Source: Trissonchulus latispiculum (lineage: Eukaryota > Nematoda > Enoplea > Enoplida > Ironidae). Taken from it: DNA of 64,000 nucleotides. Where the stretch lies: contig JASAND010030450.1 in NCBI GenBank assembly GCA_030248195.1, positions 186,001-250,000 of the forward strand. Direction: 5' to 3'. The position numbers and the translations under genes are program-made. Below, piece by piece: positions 23,352 through 34,720 of this stretch. Under the pieces are notes generated by a model. It worked only from the letters and a program-made list of their open reading frames with translations. It made no database searches and had not been told where the DNA came from. The stretch's first letter is position 1, and the number at the start of each line of letters is the position of its first letter.

Positions 23352-23576
23352 TCATTTGGGTGGTTCCTGATTCGTCCAAAAGAGCAGACAGCCAGCCATG
23401 CAGTCGACAAAACGTGGCAAAGATTCTGGTTTTATGCATTCATAAAGACACCTCTCTTGCAATACCTTTCCGACTTTGCTGAACATTTCGTTAACAATAC
23501 CAATTGAACTGCCTGATTGGACAGCCACAGGCCATGCAGCTAAGATCATGCAAATGGGCAATCCTATGCAGAGCAT
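23352..23576 (-). CDS. Secreted CX3C-hairpin peptide, A family (A1)
   Basis: A 74-residue precursor. A signal peptide of about 21 residues ends near 'VAVQS'. The mature peptide is predicted largely helical with CX3C-X11-CX3C ('CLYEC...CMAGC') and a Trp-containing C-terminus. An acceptor ATTTTATAG at 23591 sits 14 bp before the ATG, so an upstream 5'UTR exon is expected, as in the B genes; its exact position was not fixed. Overlapping AATAAA signals follow about 20 bp after the stop. Almost identical to A2 at 39017 (four differing residues, all in or near the signal region or N-terminal helix), so the duplication is recent. Confidence 0.75.
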   Translation of the reverse strand: MLCIGLPICMILAAWPVAVQSGSSIGIVNEMFSKVGKVLQERCLYECIKPESLPRFVDCMAGCLLFWTNQEPPK

Positions 23577-23590
23577 TTTGGTGGTGGAAT

Positions 23591-24320
23591 CTATAAAATT
23601 TCTTAAAATGATAATCTTTTAAAAGGACTTTTTAAATCGCAATTGTACGGAGAGGGCTGGATTATAAATGCGCACGTATTACTGGAAAAGCTCTTGAAGA
23701 ACTGTAATATAATGTTCACCAAAATTTCAGAATACAGTTTTCGAAAATTTCGGGGTTCTTTCCCTAAAAACTATTTTTAATTGGCATGTGTACACAAGCT
23801 ATGGGGTCGGGTAGGGTAGCATAACAGTACCAAGAATAAAGCTATATATATAACGTCAATGATAAATCTTCTCAGAATAACTGACAGCTTTAACACAGTA
23901 CTGGATTTTATCCAACGTGAAATATATATCACTAATGTTCCCATGTTATTTTTAAGTGGAAAGTTAGAATAACTACTGAACCGTTGAAATAAACCGTGAT
24001 TAGCATAACACTTCAGCAACACTACATTTTCCTTGTGAGAGCTTTCAAATCAGAATAATAACGTATATCGAATACTATATCGAATACATCAAGAAAATTA
24101 AGTAAAGGATCCACGAAGGATGCAAGGCATTAATCATAAGAAATAATGAAAAACGTCTGCAGTCTGAACAGGAGAGAGCCAATGGGCGCTGTGAGCCTGT
24201 ATTTCTTTATGAATAATATTGAATAATAACAGCAATATCGAACAGTTTACGCACTGCTTTTTGTACCAACTGACAAAAGCTAGACATTTAGCTTGCATCA
24301 AAAGATTTTGAGTCATATTT
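23591..24320 (-). promoter_or_regulatory. Conserved upstream region of A1
   Basis: Homologous to the A2 upstream region (39256-39600 continued at 44015-44260). Its distal part (23930-24040) is also homologous to the block upstream of D at 52870-53010. It contains a TATA-like run (TATATATAT around 23845-23855 on the minus strand). Confidence 0.5.
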
Positions 24321-24432
24321 ATGCGGCTGAGAATTTATGGAAACATGGAATTTATGGAAACGTAATGTAACTAATCGCATTTGTTTCCTTTTACAAGGAA
24401 TACGAAACGCCTAAACCTTCTCAACTGTTTAA

Positions 24433-25414
24433 GGTGGTGATTCCATTTGGTCACATAAAGTTTGCACCATTATTATTCATTCATTACTTGGAGTTAAGAA
24501 GCCATTTTTATATCAAAATGCAGCTTGACATTTTTTCTTTTTAATGCTTACTATGAAACTAATGTTGCTTTTCAAAAGTATTTTTAACACATTTTAGAAG
24601 AAATATAATTTTCCAGATTTTTTGCAGACTCAAGTAAATTTTTTCGCGAGACATCGGTTATATCAATCGATACCTCCATCAAATAGCTGGGGACGATTTT
24701 TTATTTATTGTGAAATCGCTCTTCGTTGTAGAGAAAAATGCTGAAATGTGTGCGTAACCTGTATTTTGCCTACTTTTTCGAAATTTGTCAAGCTATTACT
24801 TTAGCTAGAAAGCAGCAATCGGGGAAACTAAAAAAACGTCCCTGGGTATATTTGTACAGAACACATCTGTTCAGTGGCAGCCCTCCGGCTTGCGTGGTGA
24901 ATGCTCCACAATCTTTGGAAAAAAATTGGTCGTGTTTTTGCAAAAACTACATTTTTTATGATAGCAGCCTACAGGGTGGCTGTTGAAAGACGATCATGCG
25001 TCGGATAATTTGCCGCTAAGAGACCTTCAGATCGACGCCCTTAGTTTGATTTTACGGCTTGCATAGTTCAAGAAATGATAGATTATTTGATTTCAGCGAA
25101 AATGACAAGTTTTCGACGCCAAAACAAGAAAATCGGCTATATCTCACGGTAGAAAGAAGCTAGAACGTTGCTTTAAAAAGCAAAAATATGAAGCTCAACG
25201 AGATCTTTCGAATGAATATAGTCTTAACTGTATAACTGCTGCCGAACTCTCTGAAATTGGGAAAAACCGTGCTGACCGGAAATCTCGAATGTTTGAATCG
25301 GGATTGCTCGGAGGGTGTTAGAACGCTAAAAGAACATATTTCGGAAAGTTTCGTCAAATTTCATCTTGATTTACGCCGCCAACCAACAATATGTGCCCAA
25401 AAGGAATCACCACC
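24433..25414 (+). mobile_element. TTAA-targeting non-autonomous element, copy 2 (982 bp)
   Basis: Same termini as copy 1, flanked by TTAA at 24429-24432 and 25415-25418. More diverged from copy 3 than a recent burst would give. The small frame seen in copies 1 and 3 is interrupted here by a stop. Confidence 0.85.
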
Positions 25415-25646
25415 TTAAGTTAGGAAAAGAGGTCAAATTATTATTGTAAAGGGTATTATTCAGATCACCATTTTGGAACTGGAAGAAATAGAATCAGACT
25501 TTCCTAGCAGACGAGGCAAACAGTAACCTGCGGACTTTAACCTAACCTAAAAATATTACTAACCTCCAATACTGCTTCGAGCATTTTGCAAACCTAATAC
25601 ATTAGGAAGCGCTGAGTGTCTTACTCTTCCCATTAAAAACTATTGC

Positions 25647-26144
25647 CAAGAGTACATAATACATAAGAGTAAGAAACTCTTACGCTAGCATGTACAAATC
25701 ATGTAAGGAATGCTCGGTTCATTAACTCGGGACCCCCCCGTAACTTCCCCTTCATTTTTTCTGCTCTTTCCAATGATATAAAAATTGTTGCACATTAGTT
25801 TCCTTCGAATTTTTTGTATTATGAAACAATTTTTATATCATTGCAACGAGCAGAAAAAAAGCTACAAAGTTGTCGAATTAGTTTTTTAATTGCATTAACT
25901 TAATTAAAGTTATAATTAATTAATTAAAATAACTAATAAATAACCTACCATAAGCCTTAGGCTAACGGGCCAATCAGCGAGCAGACACACGCTTATATGA
26001 AAGCGTGTATTTAGTGCAAAGTGGGACCCCCCCCCCCGGAAGTTACGGGGGGGGGGGGTCCCGAGTTAATGAACCGAGCATACCTTACATGATTTGTACA
26101 TGCTAGCGTAAGAGTTTCTTACTCTTATCTATTATGTACTCTTG
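25647..26144. mobile_element. 498-bp fold-back element with 7-bp target duplication
   Basis: Inverted arms of about 95 bp start with CAAGAGTACATAATA and end at a G-run/C-run pair (about 25731 and 26022-26060). Flanked by CTATTGC on both sides (25640-25646, 26145-26151). Absent from the paralogous position in unit 3 near 44930. No coding capacity. Confidence 0.8.
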
Positions 26145-26151
26145 CTATTGC

Positions 26152-27483
26152 TTATATATACTGACTTAACCACTAGAAATATCTCAAAGGTTGTAAACTG
26201 CAAAAATGTTCGTTGTGAACGTTTCTTAGGCACGTCTCCCTTGCAAATGCGTTGACGGTGAATACGTTTCCGCAAGTAACTAGAACAGTATGTCGCATTC
26301 AGACCGCCTCAACTTGCAGTAATCCAAATTTAGGAGAAGTAGACCGGGTACTTGGCTGAGTCAAAGCAGCACTTCATTGTACGATCGGCTACGCTAGCGC
26401 ACTCTGTTACAGGTTTCCTCTTCTATCCCGGCTCTATTTTAATCCTACCATCGGTGTTCTCAAAATTTATGCTTCTGCTAAGACGTAGCGGAGACTTGGA
26501 TTTTTTTTGATTTCGATTGATTGATTGATTTGGATTTTTGGAGTTGTTTGCACCGACGCAGCTTATTTGACTGGTTGGTATTGGTATTGGTATTGGTCTC
26601 CCCTAGGACCTGCGGCTACTCATAAATATAGAAAGGAATGGGGGATCAATCTTTTGATAGGCGCTGTGATAGCGACCGAATAACTGTGTCAACGTTAGCT
26701 GCTTGAAAGAAATACATACGCAATGATGGAAAAAAGAAGACAATTCAGCTCAATGCTGACGCTGATTTTTGATTGGCTGAGGACTGCGGTAATTAATGGA
26801 ATAAAATGCTGGACTAGGCTTAACGCATCCTTTAAAGATTTAAAGATTAAATTGAAGAACTACGAACAAAAGAAAGGGAAATGTGGACTACACAAGTAGT
26901 AATAAAATTAAGCCAGTAAAATTGTATACTGCTGCGGCATAGAGATAAGAACTGCAAGAGCATTGTGCAAGATTCATTGTCCTTTCTGTTTGATCGAACT
27001 CCATCTAGCCCTGTGTAGAGGACTAAACCCGCCCCATATTTTTTATTCATGTAAAATTGTGTTCCACTTTGAGTTGGGTACGTAGTTTTTAAAAAACTTT
27101 GTAACGGTATGGATGGTCCCGGGTCATGGAGTTCATGTTCCCGGGTCATGGAGTTCATGTTCCCAGGCGCACAGCAAATCTACGAGGATTCACCGAGAGC
27201 CCACTATCCCAAAGGGCTGAAATTACGTACGGGATCCTGTTCGAAACCTTGCTGAAAAATTTGTAAGAACCTCACTTTAATCCCGCTGTCGGACGGTGTT
27301 ATGTTTGTTGCTTCAAATCACGTTAATTTTGACACGGTTCCTTACTAAAAACTTTTAATTTTTACATCTTATGACACACATAATTTGTTTGGTAAACGGC
27401 TTACACATTTGCACTAGTGTGGGTTTTGTGCACTCAGAAACTTGGCCAAACCAAAAACCTTTGTGATGACTGACGGGAAAATG
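26152..27483. other. Unit spacer, no gene
   Basis: Up to about 26900 it is paralogous to 45060-45765 of unit 3. It contains short GATT and TATTGG simple repeats (26510-26600) and a 24-bp tandem duplication at 27118-27160. The 103-residue minus-strand frame (27158-26847) shows no family features and is not kept open in the paralogue. Confidence 0.5.
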
Positions 27484-27872
27484 TATATGTTACGTACTGT
27501 ATGAGATTTTGTACCGTATAATACGGTACGGCAATTTTCGTACCGTATTAAACGGTACGTACCGTATAATACGGTACAACTTTTTCTGTACCGTATTAAA
27601 CGGTACGTCCCGTATTATATTGTACGGTTAGTTTTTGTACCGTATTGGCAAAGAACTGAATACTGCTGTTAATATTAAATAAAACAAATCATACAAATTT
27701 TGCAGTTTTGCATAATCACAGAATTATAAATTATCCAATTGCCACAATCTGCATGACTAAAAATATAGAAACTTTGCTCTTGCAATTCATATTTCAATAC
27801 CACTCTGAACTTCTAATTCTGTTAATTCTATTAAATATTCTGAACATAAAAAGGGAAAATGCTTATGCTTAA

Positions 27873-28849
27873 GGTGGTGATTCCCTTTGGTCACATAAAG
27901 TTTGCACCATTATTACTTATTCATTACTTGGAGTTAACAAGCCATTTTTATATCAAAATGCAGCGTTACATTTGTTCTTTCTAATGAATACAACGAAACT
28001 AACTTTAGTTCTTGGAAATTGTTTTACTGCATTTTCGAAGTAATTTAATTTTCCAAATTTTTTGCAGACTAAAGTAAATTTTTTCGTGAGACATCGGCCG
28101 TATCATTCGATTCCACTATCAAATAGCTGGGGACCCTTTTTTAGTTATTATGAAACCGCTCTTCGTTATAAAGAAATTGGCTAAGATGTATGCGCAACCT
28201 GGATTTTGCCTACTTTTCCCAACTTTGGCAAGCGACCACATTAGCTAGAAAGCAGCAATCGGGACAACTAAAAAAGGGTCCCTGGGTATTTTAGTGTAAA
28301 ACACGTCCAGTAAGTGGCAACCATCTAGCATAGTAAATGCTCCACAATCGCTGGAAAAATTTGGTCATGTTTTTGCAAAAACTACATTTTTTAGGATAAC
28401 AGCTCACGGGATAGGAGTTGGAAGATCATCATGTCTCGGATAATCGGCCTCGAAGAGATCTTAAAATCGACACCCGTAGTTTAATTTTACGGCTTACGTT
28501 GCGCAGGAAATGGCGGATTATTTGATTTCTATAAAAATGACAAGTTGTCAACGCCAAAATAGGAAACTCGACTATATCTCACGATAGCGAAAAGCTAGAA
28601 AGGTACTTCAAAAAGCAAAAATGTAGAGCTCAACAAGATCTTTCGAATGAATATAATCATAGCTATGCAGCTACTGTCTATTTGTCAAAAATCGGTAAAA
28701 ACTGCCCTGAACGGAAACGTCGAATTTTTGAAGCGAGATTGCGCGGAGGGTGTTAGAATGCTAAAAGAACTTATTTTGGAAAGTTTCATCAAATTTCATC
28801 TTGATTTGAACCGTCAATCAACAATATGTGCCCAAAAGGAATCACCACC
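27873..28849 (+). mobile_element. TTAA-targeting non-autonomous element, copy 3 (977 bp)
   Basis: Same termini as copies 1 and 2, with TTAA at 27869-27872 and 28850-28853. Contains a 68-codon plus-strand frame (28647-28853) whose stop codon uses the flanking TTAA; a similar frame exists in copy 1. Confidence 0.85.
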
Positions 28850-29555
28850 TTAAGGGAACGTAACTTTTGAAAGTCAACGTTTTTACACAAAAAATGAAAA
28901 TACATATAAATAAACAAAAAATATTAAGGTTTTAAAAAATTTTAATTTTATAAGTGCTTTATAAATCTGGGGGCTGTGTCCTCAGAAGCAATATATTTTT
29001 AAAATTAGCAAACATCTCATTATCATAACCTTCAAAAGTTTTATTTATATTGAAGTAAATTTGTTTTAATTTTTTATATGTAAATTAAAGTATAGGTTAT
29101 GTTAGTGACATGTTTGCTATTTTTAAAAATCTATTGCTTCTGAGGACACAGCCCCCAGAGACTTATAAAGCACTTATAAAATAAAATATTTTTTAAAACC
29201 TTAATATTTATTTGTTTATTTATTTGTATTTTCAAATTTTTAATAGAATTAGAAGTTCAGAGTGGTATAGAAATAAGAATTGCAAGAGCAAAGTTTCTAT
29301 ATTTTTAGTGGCAATGATTGTGATAAGATTGGTAAGATGGTAAGATTGTGGCAATTGAATAATTTATAATTCTGTGATTATGCAAAACTGCAAAATTTGT
29401 ATTATTTGTTTTATTTAATATTATTTAACAGCAGTATTCAGTTCTTTGCCAATACGGTACAAAAACCGTATATATGCCAATACCGTACAATATAATGCGG
29501 GACGTACCGTTTAATACGGTACAGAAAAAGTTGTACCGTATTATACGGTACGTAC

Positions 29556-29951
29556 TGTGGAAATTTCCTTGTTTGAAAACTATACGAACTTCGGAACAAA
29601 TATGCAAATTAGAAATTGGGCATTTTCGTAATATGCAAATTAGTTTTGACAGTATTTAAGTGAGGGAATTTTCGTCATTTTCGGTCACTTTCGATTGAAC
29701 CAAAATTCAACACTCAAATTGAAGAAGCCGAAGCCTTGGATTCGAAGTAAAGGTTAGAGGTTGGTTGATGGGTTGGGATTAATTTTGTTTTTGATTATTA
29801 TAAATGTACACGGTCATATTTTGTATTTTGTTCCTGTCAAATTGCGTTGTCTTCAAAATAAATTCAGTTTTGTTTGAGTTTTTCTTTTAACTTCAAAATC
29901 ACACACTTACACGAACTTAGCAATCTTTACTCTTTTAACCAAATTTTCATA
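29556..29951 (+). repeat. 5' LTR of the 2.2-kb element
   Basis: Starts TGTGGAAATTTCC, ends TTTTCATA, and includes an AAATAAA polyadenylation-like signal. Confidence 0.9.
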
Positions 29952-31337
29952 AAACTGGCGATCGTGTAGATATGAGTAGATTTTGAAGTTCTGAACTTTT
30001 AATGGGGATCGACCAACCTCTAATCTTGGTAGCCTGGCTTGACCAGTTGACCCATGGTCAAGTCAGGCTAAGGCTTCTGGTCAAATTTTTTCAAAGGTTT
30101 TCCATTTTAAAAGAGGGGGTAATTCGTCTCCGTTTTTTCCATTTTCCGTTCTAAAATGATGAAAGTTTTTGCACCTTTAAAATTGTTTGTACATTGCACT
30201 TTACATTTGTATTATTTTCAGTTGATTTTAGAAGGGTTCCAAGATGTGTTCACAGGGGATCTGCTGGTTCAGTCGGTGGAATTCAAACCATGGCTGGATG
30301 ATCCTGGAGCTTCTGTCAGCCGAAGACGCCTTTGGGAATCCGGCCTTGGCTGTAGAGACCACCGCCTGTTCCAACAGATTCCCACTAAACCAGGTTGTAA
30401 ACGTTTAATCTTTTGGTTTTTTCTCTGCATTAGATTTAAAATGAAATTTATTATTTGAAAGTTGAACATTCACATAGTTTTCATCTGATAGGAAACTGTC
30501 AGTGCTTCCCCCCCTGGGATTAGGATTCCTGGGGCAGAAAGCTCTGGCCGTTTCCCTCCTAAAATTCGAAAGTAGAATCTGTTTAGTATTATGCGGTTTC
30601 TTTTTGTTTTTGCTAACTGTTTGATACTCTTATGTTTGTTTTGTGTGTTCTAGTTCCCGCCCATCCCCCCCTGGAACTGGTGTGCCTCCCGTCATTTGAT
30701 TGGCTCTGGTGCAGATGGTTTTTGATCAAGTCAGTCGACCATGGCGCGTTCGAAGGTGTAGGGTGAGAGTTGGGAAGGATTCACGGGTGGCGTTGGTAGG
30801 GCTGTTGGAGTTAGTGCTGGTGTTTGGAGGGTCCAGGCGTGATTTGGTTAGCGGAGGTTCCTGACACGGTCAGGTTGGCGGAGGTTGCAGGCGTGATCTG
30901 GTTGTCGGAGGTTCCTGGCACGGTCAGGTTGGCCTGGGCGTGGTGTCGCCGGAGGTTGAGGCGACTGCTCTGCTGTCAGAGGTTTCGGCCGCGGTCTATC
31001 CGGCGGAGGTTTTGTTTCGAACTATTTTGTTCCGGCTAGCGGAGGTGACTGATTTGGTATGCCCTGTGAAGGTTTCGGGTCGGACTGGCTGGTCTGCTGT
31101 GAGGGTTAGGGTCAACCCGGGTGACTTTTTCCCGGCGGCGGATAGTCAATCTGATTGAACCTTTGTGGTTTTTTGGTTCTCTAGGGAGGTTCTCTAGTGT
31201 AGTTTTATGGTTTTGTGAAAATTTCTCACACGCGTTTTATCGTACTAGTACGTAAGCTACGTTGGCTAATTTTAATTTTATCCTACTAATTCTGTGGGCC
31301 GCGGCGAGGGCGCGCGCTTTCAAAAGAGGGGGTATTT

Positions 31338-31733
31338 TGTGGAAATTTCCTTGTTTGAAAACTATACGAACTTCGGAACAAATATGCAAATTAGAAATTC
31401 GGCATTTTCGTAATATGCAAATTAGCTTTGACAGTATTTAAGTGAGGGAATTTTCGTCATTTTCGGTCACTTTCGATTGAACCAAAATTCAACACTCAAA
31501 TTGAAGAAGCCGAAGCCTTGGATTCGAAGTAAAGGTTAGAGGTTGGTTGATGGGTTGGGATTAATTTTGTTTTTGATTATTATAAATGTACACGGTCATA
31601 TTTTGTATTTTGTTCCTGTCAAATTGCGTTGTCTTCAAAATAAATTCAGTTTTGTTTGAGTTTTTCTTTTAACTTCAAAATCACACACTCACACGAACTT
31701 AGCAATCTTTACTCTTTTAACCAAATTTTCATA
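31338..31733 (+). repeat. 3' LTR of the 2.2-kb element
   Basis: Same length as the 5' LTR and about 99% identical by eye; preceded directly by the polypurine tract. Confidence 0.9.
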
Positions 31734-32278
31734 GTACCGTTTAATACGGTACGAAAATTGCCGTACCGTATTATACGGTACAAAATCTCATACGGTACGT
31801 AACATATATACCATAAAAACTGATCCCGGCAGAAATCCCGTCTACAACCGATTTCTGTTGAAATTCCCGTTGTAATTTGGAGGACGTTCCTTAAATTGTT
31901 TTGGATATTGGTTACGCATTTAAAAATTAACAAACAAAACCGAGCAAGAGCACTGTCTCGTTAACCACAAATGATACCCCCCTTTATAACTTGTAGTGTT
32001 GGGATAGGATCCCATGGAATGGGATGGGATGGGATTGAAAACTGATCCTATGTATGATGTGTGGGATTGTGTGGAGGCTTATAGTCTCGCTGTCCGGGGT
32101 AGGTGTGTGACAGCGCACACTACTTGAGAACTCTAACTCGCTGGTTCGATCTCCACCATGTGTTCCTTTTCCACATTTTTAGTCCTGGACTCAACAATTC
32201 ACATATACGTACGCCTTAGGATTTAATGGAGCAATTTATGTTCAGTCTAATTTCGATATTGGTACACCAGTTTCTTAA

Positions 32279-33622
32279 GGTGCTGGTTTCCTTTCGGGTA
32301 TTTTTGACTCCTACGGCTTTAATCCTTTACGAAAAGGGCTAAAACTTACGAAAACACCTATTTCCGTGCTCTTTAACATTTTAGGACCAGTCCCGTATTC
32401 TTAGGCCAAAAGATAAGAAAGTTTTGGTTTTTGGCCTTAAGCTCCCAGTAGGTAGACAAGACACGGGATTAGTTGCTATGGCGGGAAAAAGGACTCGAAA
32501 ATAAACATTTTTGCTCTTACAACCTTTGAGCTATCTCCAGTGGTTAAGTCAGTATAAGCAAAAAACTGTTTTTAGGGTCAAAAAATGGCCATTTTCGAGA
32601 AAATCAGTTTTTTCAAAATTACTGCCACATGTTAACGACAAAGTTGGCTTAGTTATACTCAATCGATACATCGTCCAAATGCACATTTTATGAATGCCCA
32701 TTAGCCGGACTTTATTGCTTTCAGCTAGAGATTTGGCCGAAAAACCATTTTGGCAAAACTGCGATTATTTTGTTTCGAACATCGATTTCTCAAAAACTAC
32801 TCGACGGATTCCGGAGTTTTTCGGCAGAATCGAATTCGCACTTCTGCGGAGGGTCGTTTTTCTTGGTTTGGGCTAAAACATACTGAGTAGCAAGAAAACT
32901 CAATGCGAAGTTGTGAAATTTCGTGTTACTGTGCATTTGGCCGATTTTCTCGACCGTTAAGACCTGCTGAGCCAAATCCAAAAAAACGTCCCTCGGCCCA
33001 TATGTCCTTCATATTGTGGCACAAAAAGAACTTTTGGCCGATTCTTCATTTTTGAGAAATCGATGTTCAAAAACTTTTGGTCTATACTCATCCTGTTAGA
33101 TGTCAGCTTGTCAGAAAATTTCTGCTATTTTTTGCTAATTTTGCCAGTTGTGTAAGCTCATGTGAATGCACAGATAATAAGCTTTAAAACGATGTATAAG
33201 GAACCTCATCCATTTGTTGGAAGTAGCTACTCCTTGGTCTACGGTATGTCTACGCTATGCGTAGCTGCGTTTATTAAGCATAGCTGCGTTTCAGTTGAGC
33301 TGCAGTTTTTCCATAAAAACCTGCGTTTTTATAAGCTCTAACGGGTGTGGCAGCTTTGAATTTTCTGAGAAAAGCCGACACTCACAATAAAAGCAAAAAG
33401 TTAAGTTACACAAAAACCTTTGCAAAAAGGTACCGTAGGTAACTCGTAGCTACGCCTTAAGTCTACGTTAAAATATACGCTACGCTTACCGTAGCTCAAT
33501 TTTCATCTACTTTATCTAAATGGATGGGGTTCCTAAAGCTTTTTGCAACTCCCGAAATTGCGAAAGTTATAGCGTTTCAAAAAAATCACCACAAAAGCAC
33601 TGTACAAAAGCATACCACCACC
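32279..33622. mobile_element. TTAA-flanked element of a second family (1344 bp)
   Basis: Flanked by TTAA (32275-32278, 33623-33626). Ends GGTGCTGGTTTCC and, inverted, GGTGGTGGTATGC resemble the GGTGGTGATTCC termini of copies 1-3 but the interior differs. An inner inverted pair (about 33197-33240 with 33500-33540) surrounds TACG-rich words (CTACGCTACG). No ORF of note. Confidence 0.7.
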
Positions 33623-33842
33623 TTAAAAGAACAGCCGGCATGAAAGGCGTTTAACATTTGAAATTCAACTTATCCAACGTTTTTAATTGTTATTTGTTGT
33701 AATTGTTTATCAATTTATTGCCACGAAAATAGCCCACATCTAAATTTCCATTACAATACATTAAGGATTGTTTAAGAATCAGAATTTAAGATCCAAAATT
33801 AAGATTGTGATCCAAATGATTGGTTCGGCTCAGTTGTCCTCA

Positions 33843-34076
33843 TTAGTTCCGGTTCATCGCTTCCAGCAGACAATCGGCCATGCAGTCGACAAACTTTGAC
33901 ACAAATTCTGGTTTCATGCATTGATGAAAACATCCGTCGGATACTTCTTTTCCGACCATTCCCAAAATCTCGTTCACAATAACGATTGGGTTGTCCTGAG
34001 CGAGCGCGACTCCGGATTGGACGATCACAGTCGATCCAGTCAGGACAAGGCAGAACAGTAGTCCAACGAAGAGCAT
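33843..34076 (-). CDS. Secreted CX3C-hairpin peptide, B family (B2)
   Basis: A 77-residue precursor with a signal peptide ending near 'VIVQS'. The mature peptide has CX3C-X11-CX3C ('CFHQC...CMADC'). Acceptor CTGTTTTAG at 34091, 14 bp before the ATG, and donor CAGTCAG/GTCAGC at 34631 define a 541-nt 5'UTR intron. Closest to B3 (46010); both have an acidic 'VALxQDNP' N-terminus to the mature peptide that B1 lacks. Expression and function are unknown, but an intact frame with conserved splice sites and cysteines argues for a working gene. Confidence 0.75.
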   Translation of the reverse strand: MLFVGLLFCLVLTGSTVIVQSGVALAQDNPIVIVNEILGMVGKEVSDGCFHQCMKPEFVSKFVDCMADCLLEAMNRN

Positions 34077-34631
34077 GGTGGGAGTGTACTCTAAAACAGA
34101 CTGTAAAGTAATAACTTCAACAAAGAGTTGCCGAGTTTGTCGCTATACCTTGAACAGCTTGACGGCAATTTGCATTGACAGCTTGACTGCCTAAAGTCGG
34201 CATTTAAGGCGACGCACAAATTGCTCGAGATGAATTTTTGATTCGTAAGGCAGGACAAGGGGAACCGAATACTGAATTTAAGACTTAAGATGTTTTTCAA
34301 AACCTTAAGATTTAGAAGCTTATCCTGAACTAACATAAAACTTAACCGAAAACGGACTTCAGATTTCTGGTCTGCTTCTCATACGCAACTTTTGATCAAA
34401 TTAAGGAAAAACTATCGGTTTCTCCTGACCTCCCCCCTCTTTGAAAAAACATAGAATTTCGCAGAACCAAAAACTTTTGACATTTGAACTGAGTGTGTTT
34501 AAACATATCCATACCAAATTTCAACTCGATTGGTCAAGTTTTAGCGACTGTAGTTAGACAGGGTTCTTCAGGAAATAACAAACACTGGGTTATATAAATT
34601 CGCAAACTACAACAAAATATTTGCAGCTGAC

Positions 34632-34720
34632 CTGACTGAAGTTACAAGAAATAGTAAAGGACAAAATCTGGCAAATTGGAATTCTTAGATTGAAAGCTGG
34701 AGCTTCAACTAAGGAATATT
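34632..34720 (-). promoter_or_regulatory. B2 first exon and TATA promoter
   Basis: Matches the B1 and B3 promoter segments; TATA-like TTAAATATTCC on the minus strand, donor at 34631. Confidence 0.6.

Larger units (their letters stand above)
29556..31733 (+). mobile_element. 2.2-kb non-autonomous LTR retrotransposon (TRIM-like)
   Basis: Two 396-bp LTRs (29556-29951 and 31338-31733) differ at about three positions. Flanked by 4-bp GTAC target duplications (29552-29555, 31734-31737). A primer-binding-like TGGCGATCGTGTAG starts 5 bp after the 5' LTR. A polypurine tract AAAAGAGGGGGT immediately precedes the 3' LTR. The 1386-bp interior has no gag or pol, so it must be mobilised in trans. Near-identical LTRs mark it as young. 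The interior holds a GC-rich imperfect repeat (about 30830-31100) with TTGGCGGAGGTT-type words. Confidence 0.9.
27484..31808. mobile_element. Fold-back element (about 1.16 kb) with two nested insertions
   Basis: Ends are inverted copies of TATATGTTACGTAC followed by arrays of near-palindromic GTACCGTAT(A/T)ATACGGTAC words. Homology between arms runs 27484-27865 plus 28854-28990 against 29110-29551 plus 31738-31808. A TTAA element (27873-28849) is inserted in the left arm and an LTR element (29556-31733) in the right arm. Removing both leaves about 1160 bp. No transposase. Confidence 0.8.

Noticed and set aside
26847..27158. 103-residue minus-strand frame
   Set aside because: Begins in a 24-bp tandem duplication and is not kept in the paralogous segment of unit 3.
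32095..32160. Possible tRNA with GGTTCGATCTCC
   Set aside because: Only a box-B-like word; no cloverleaf.
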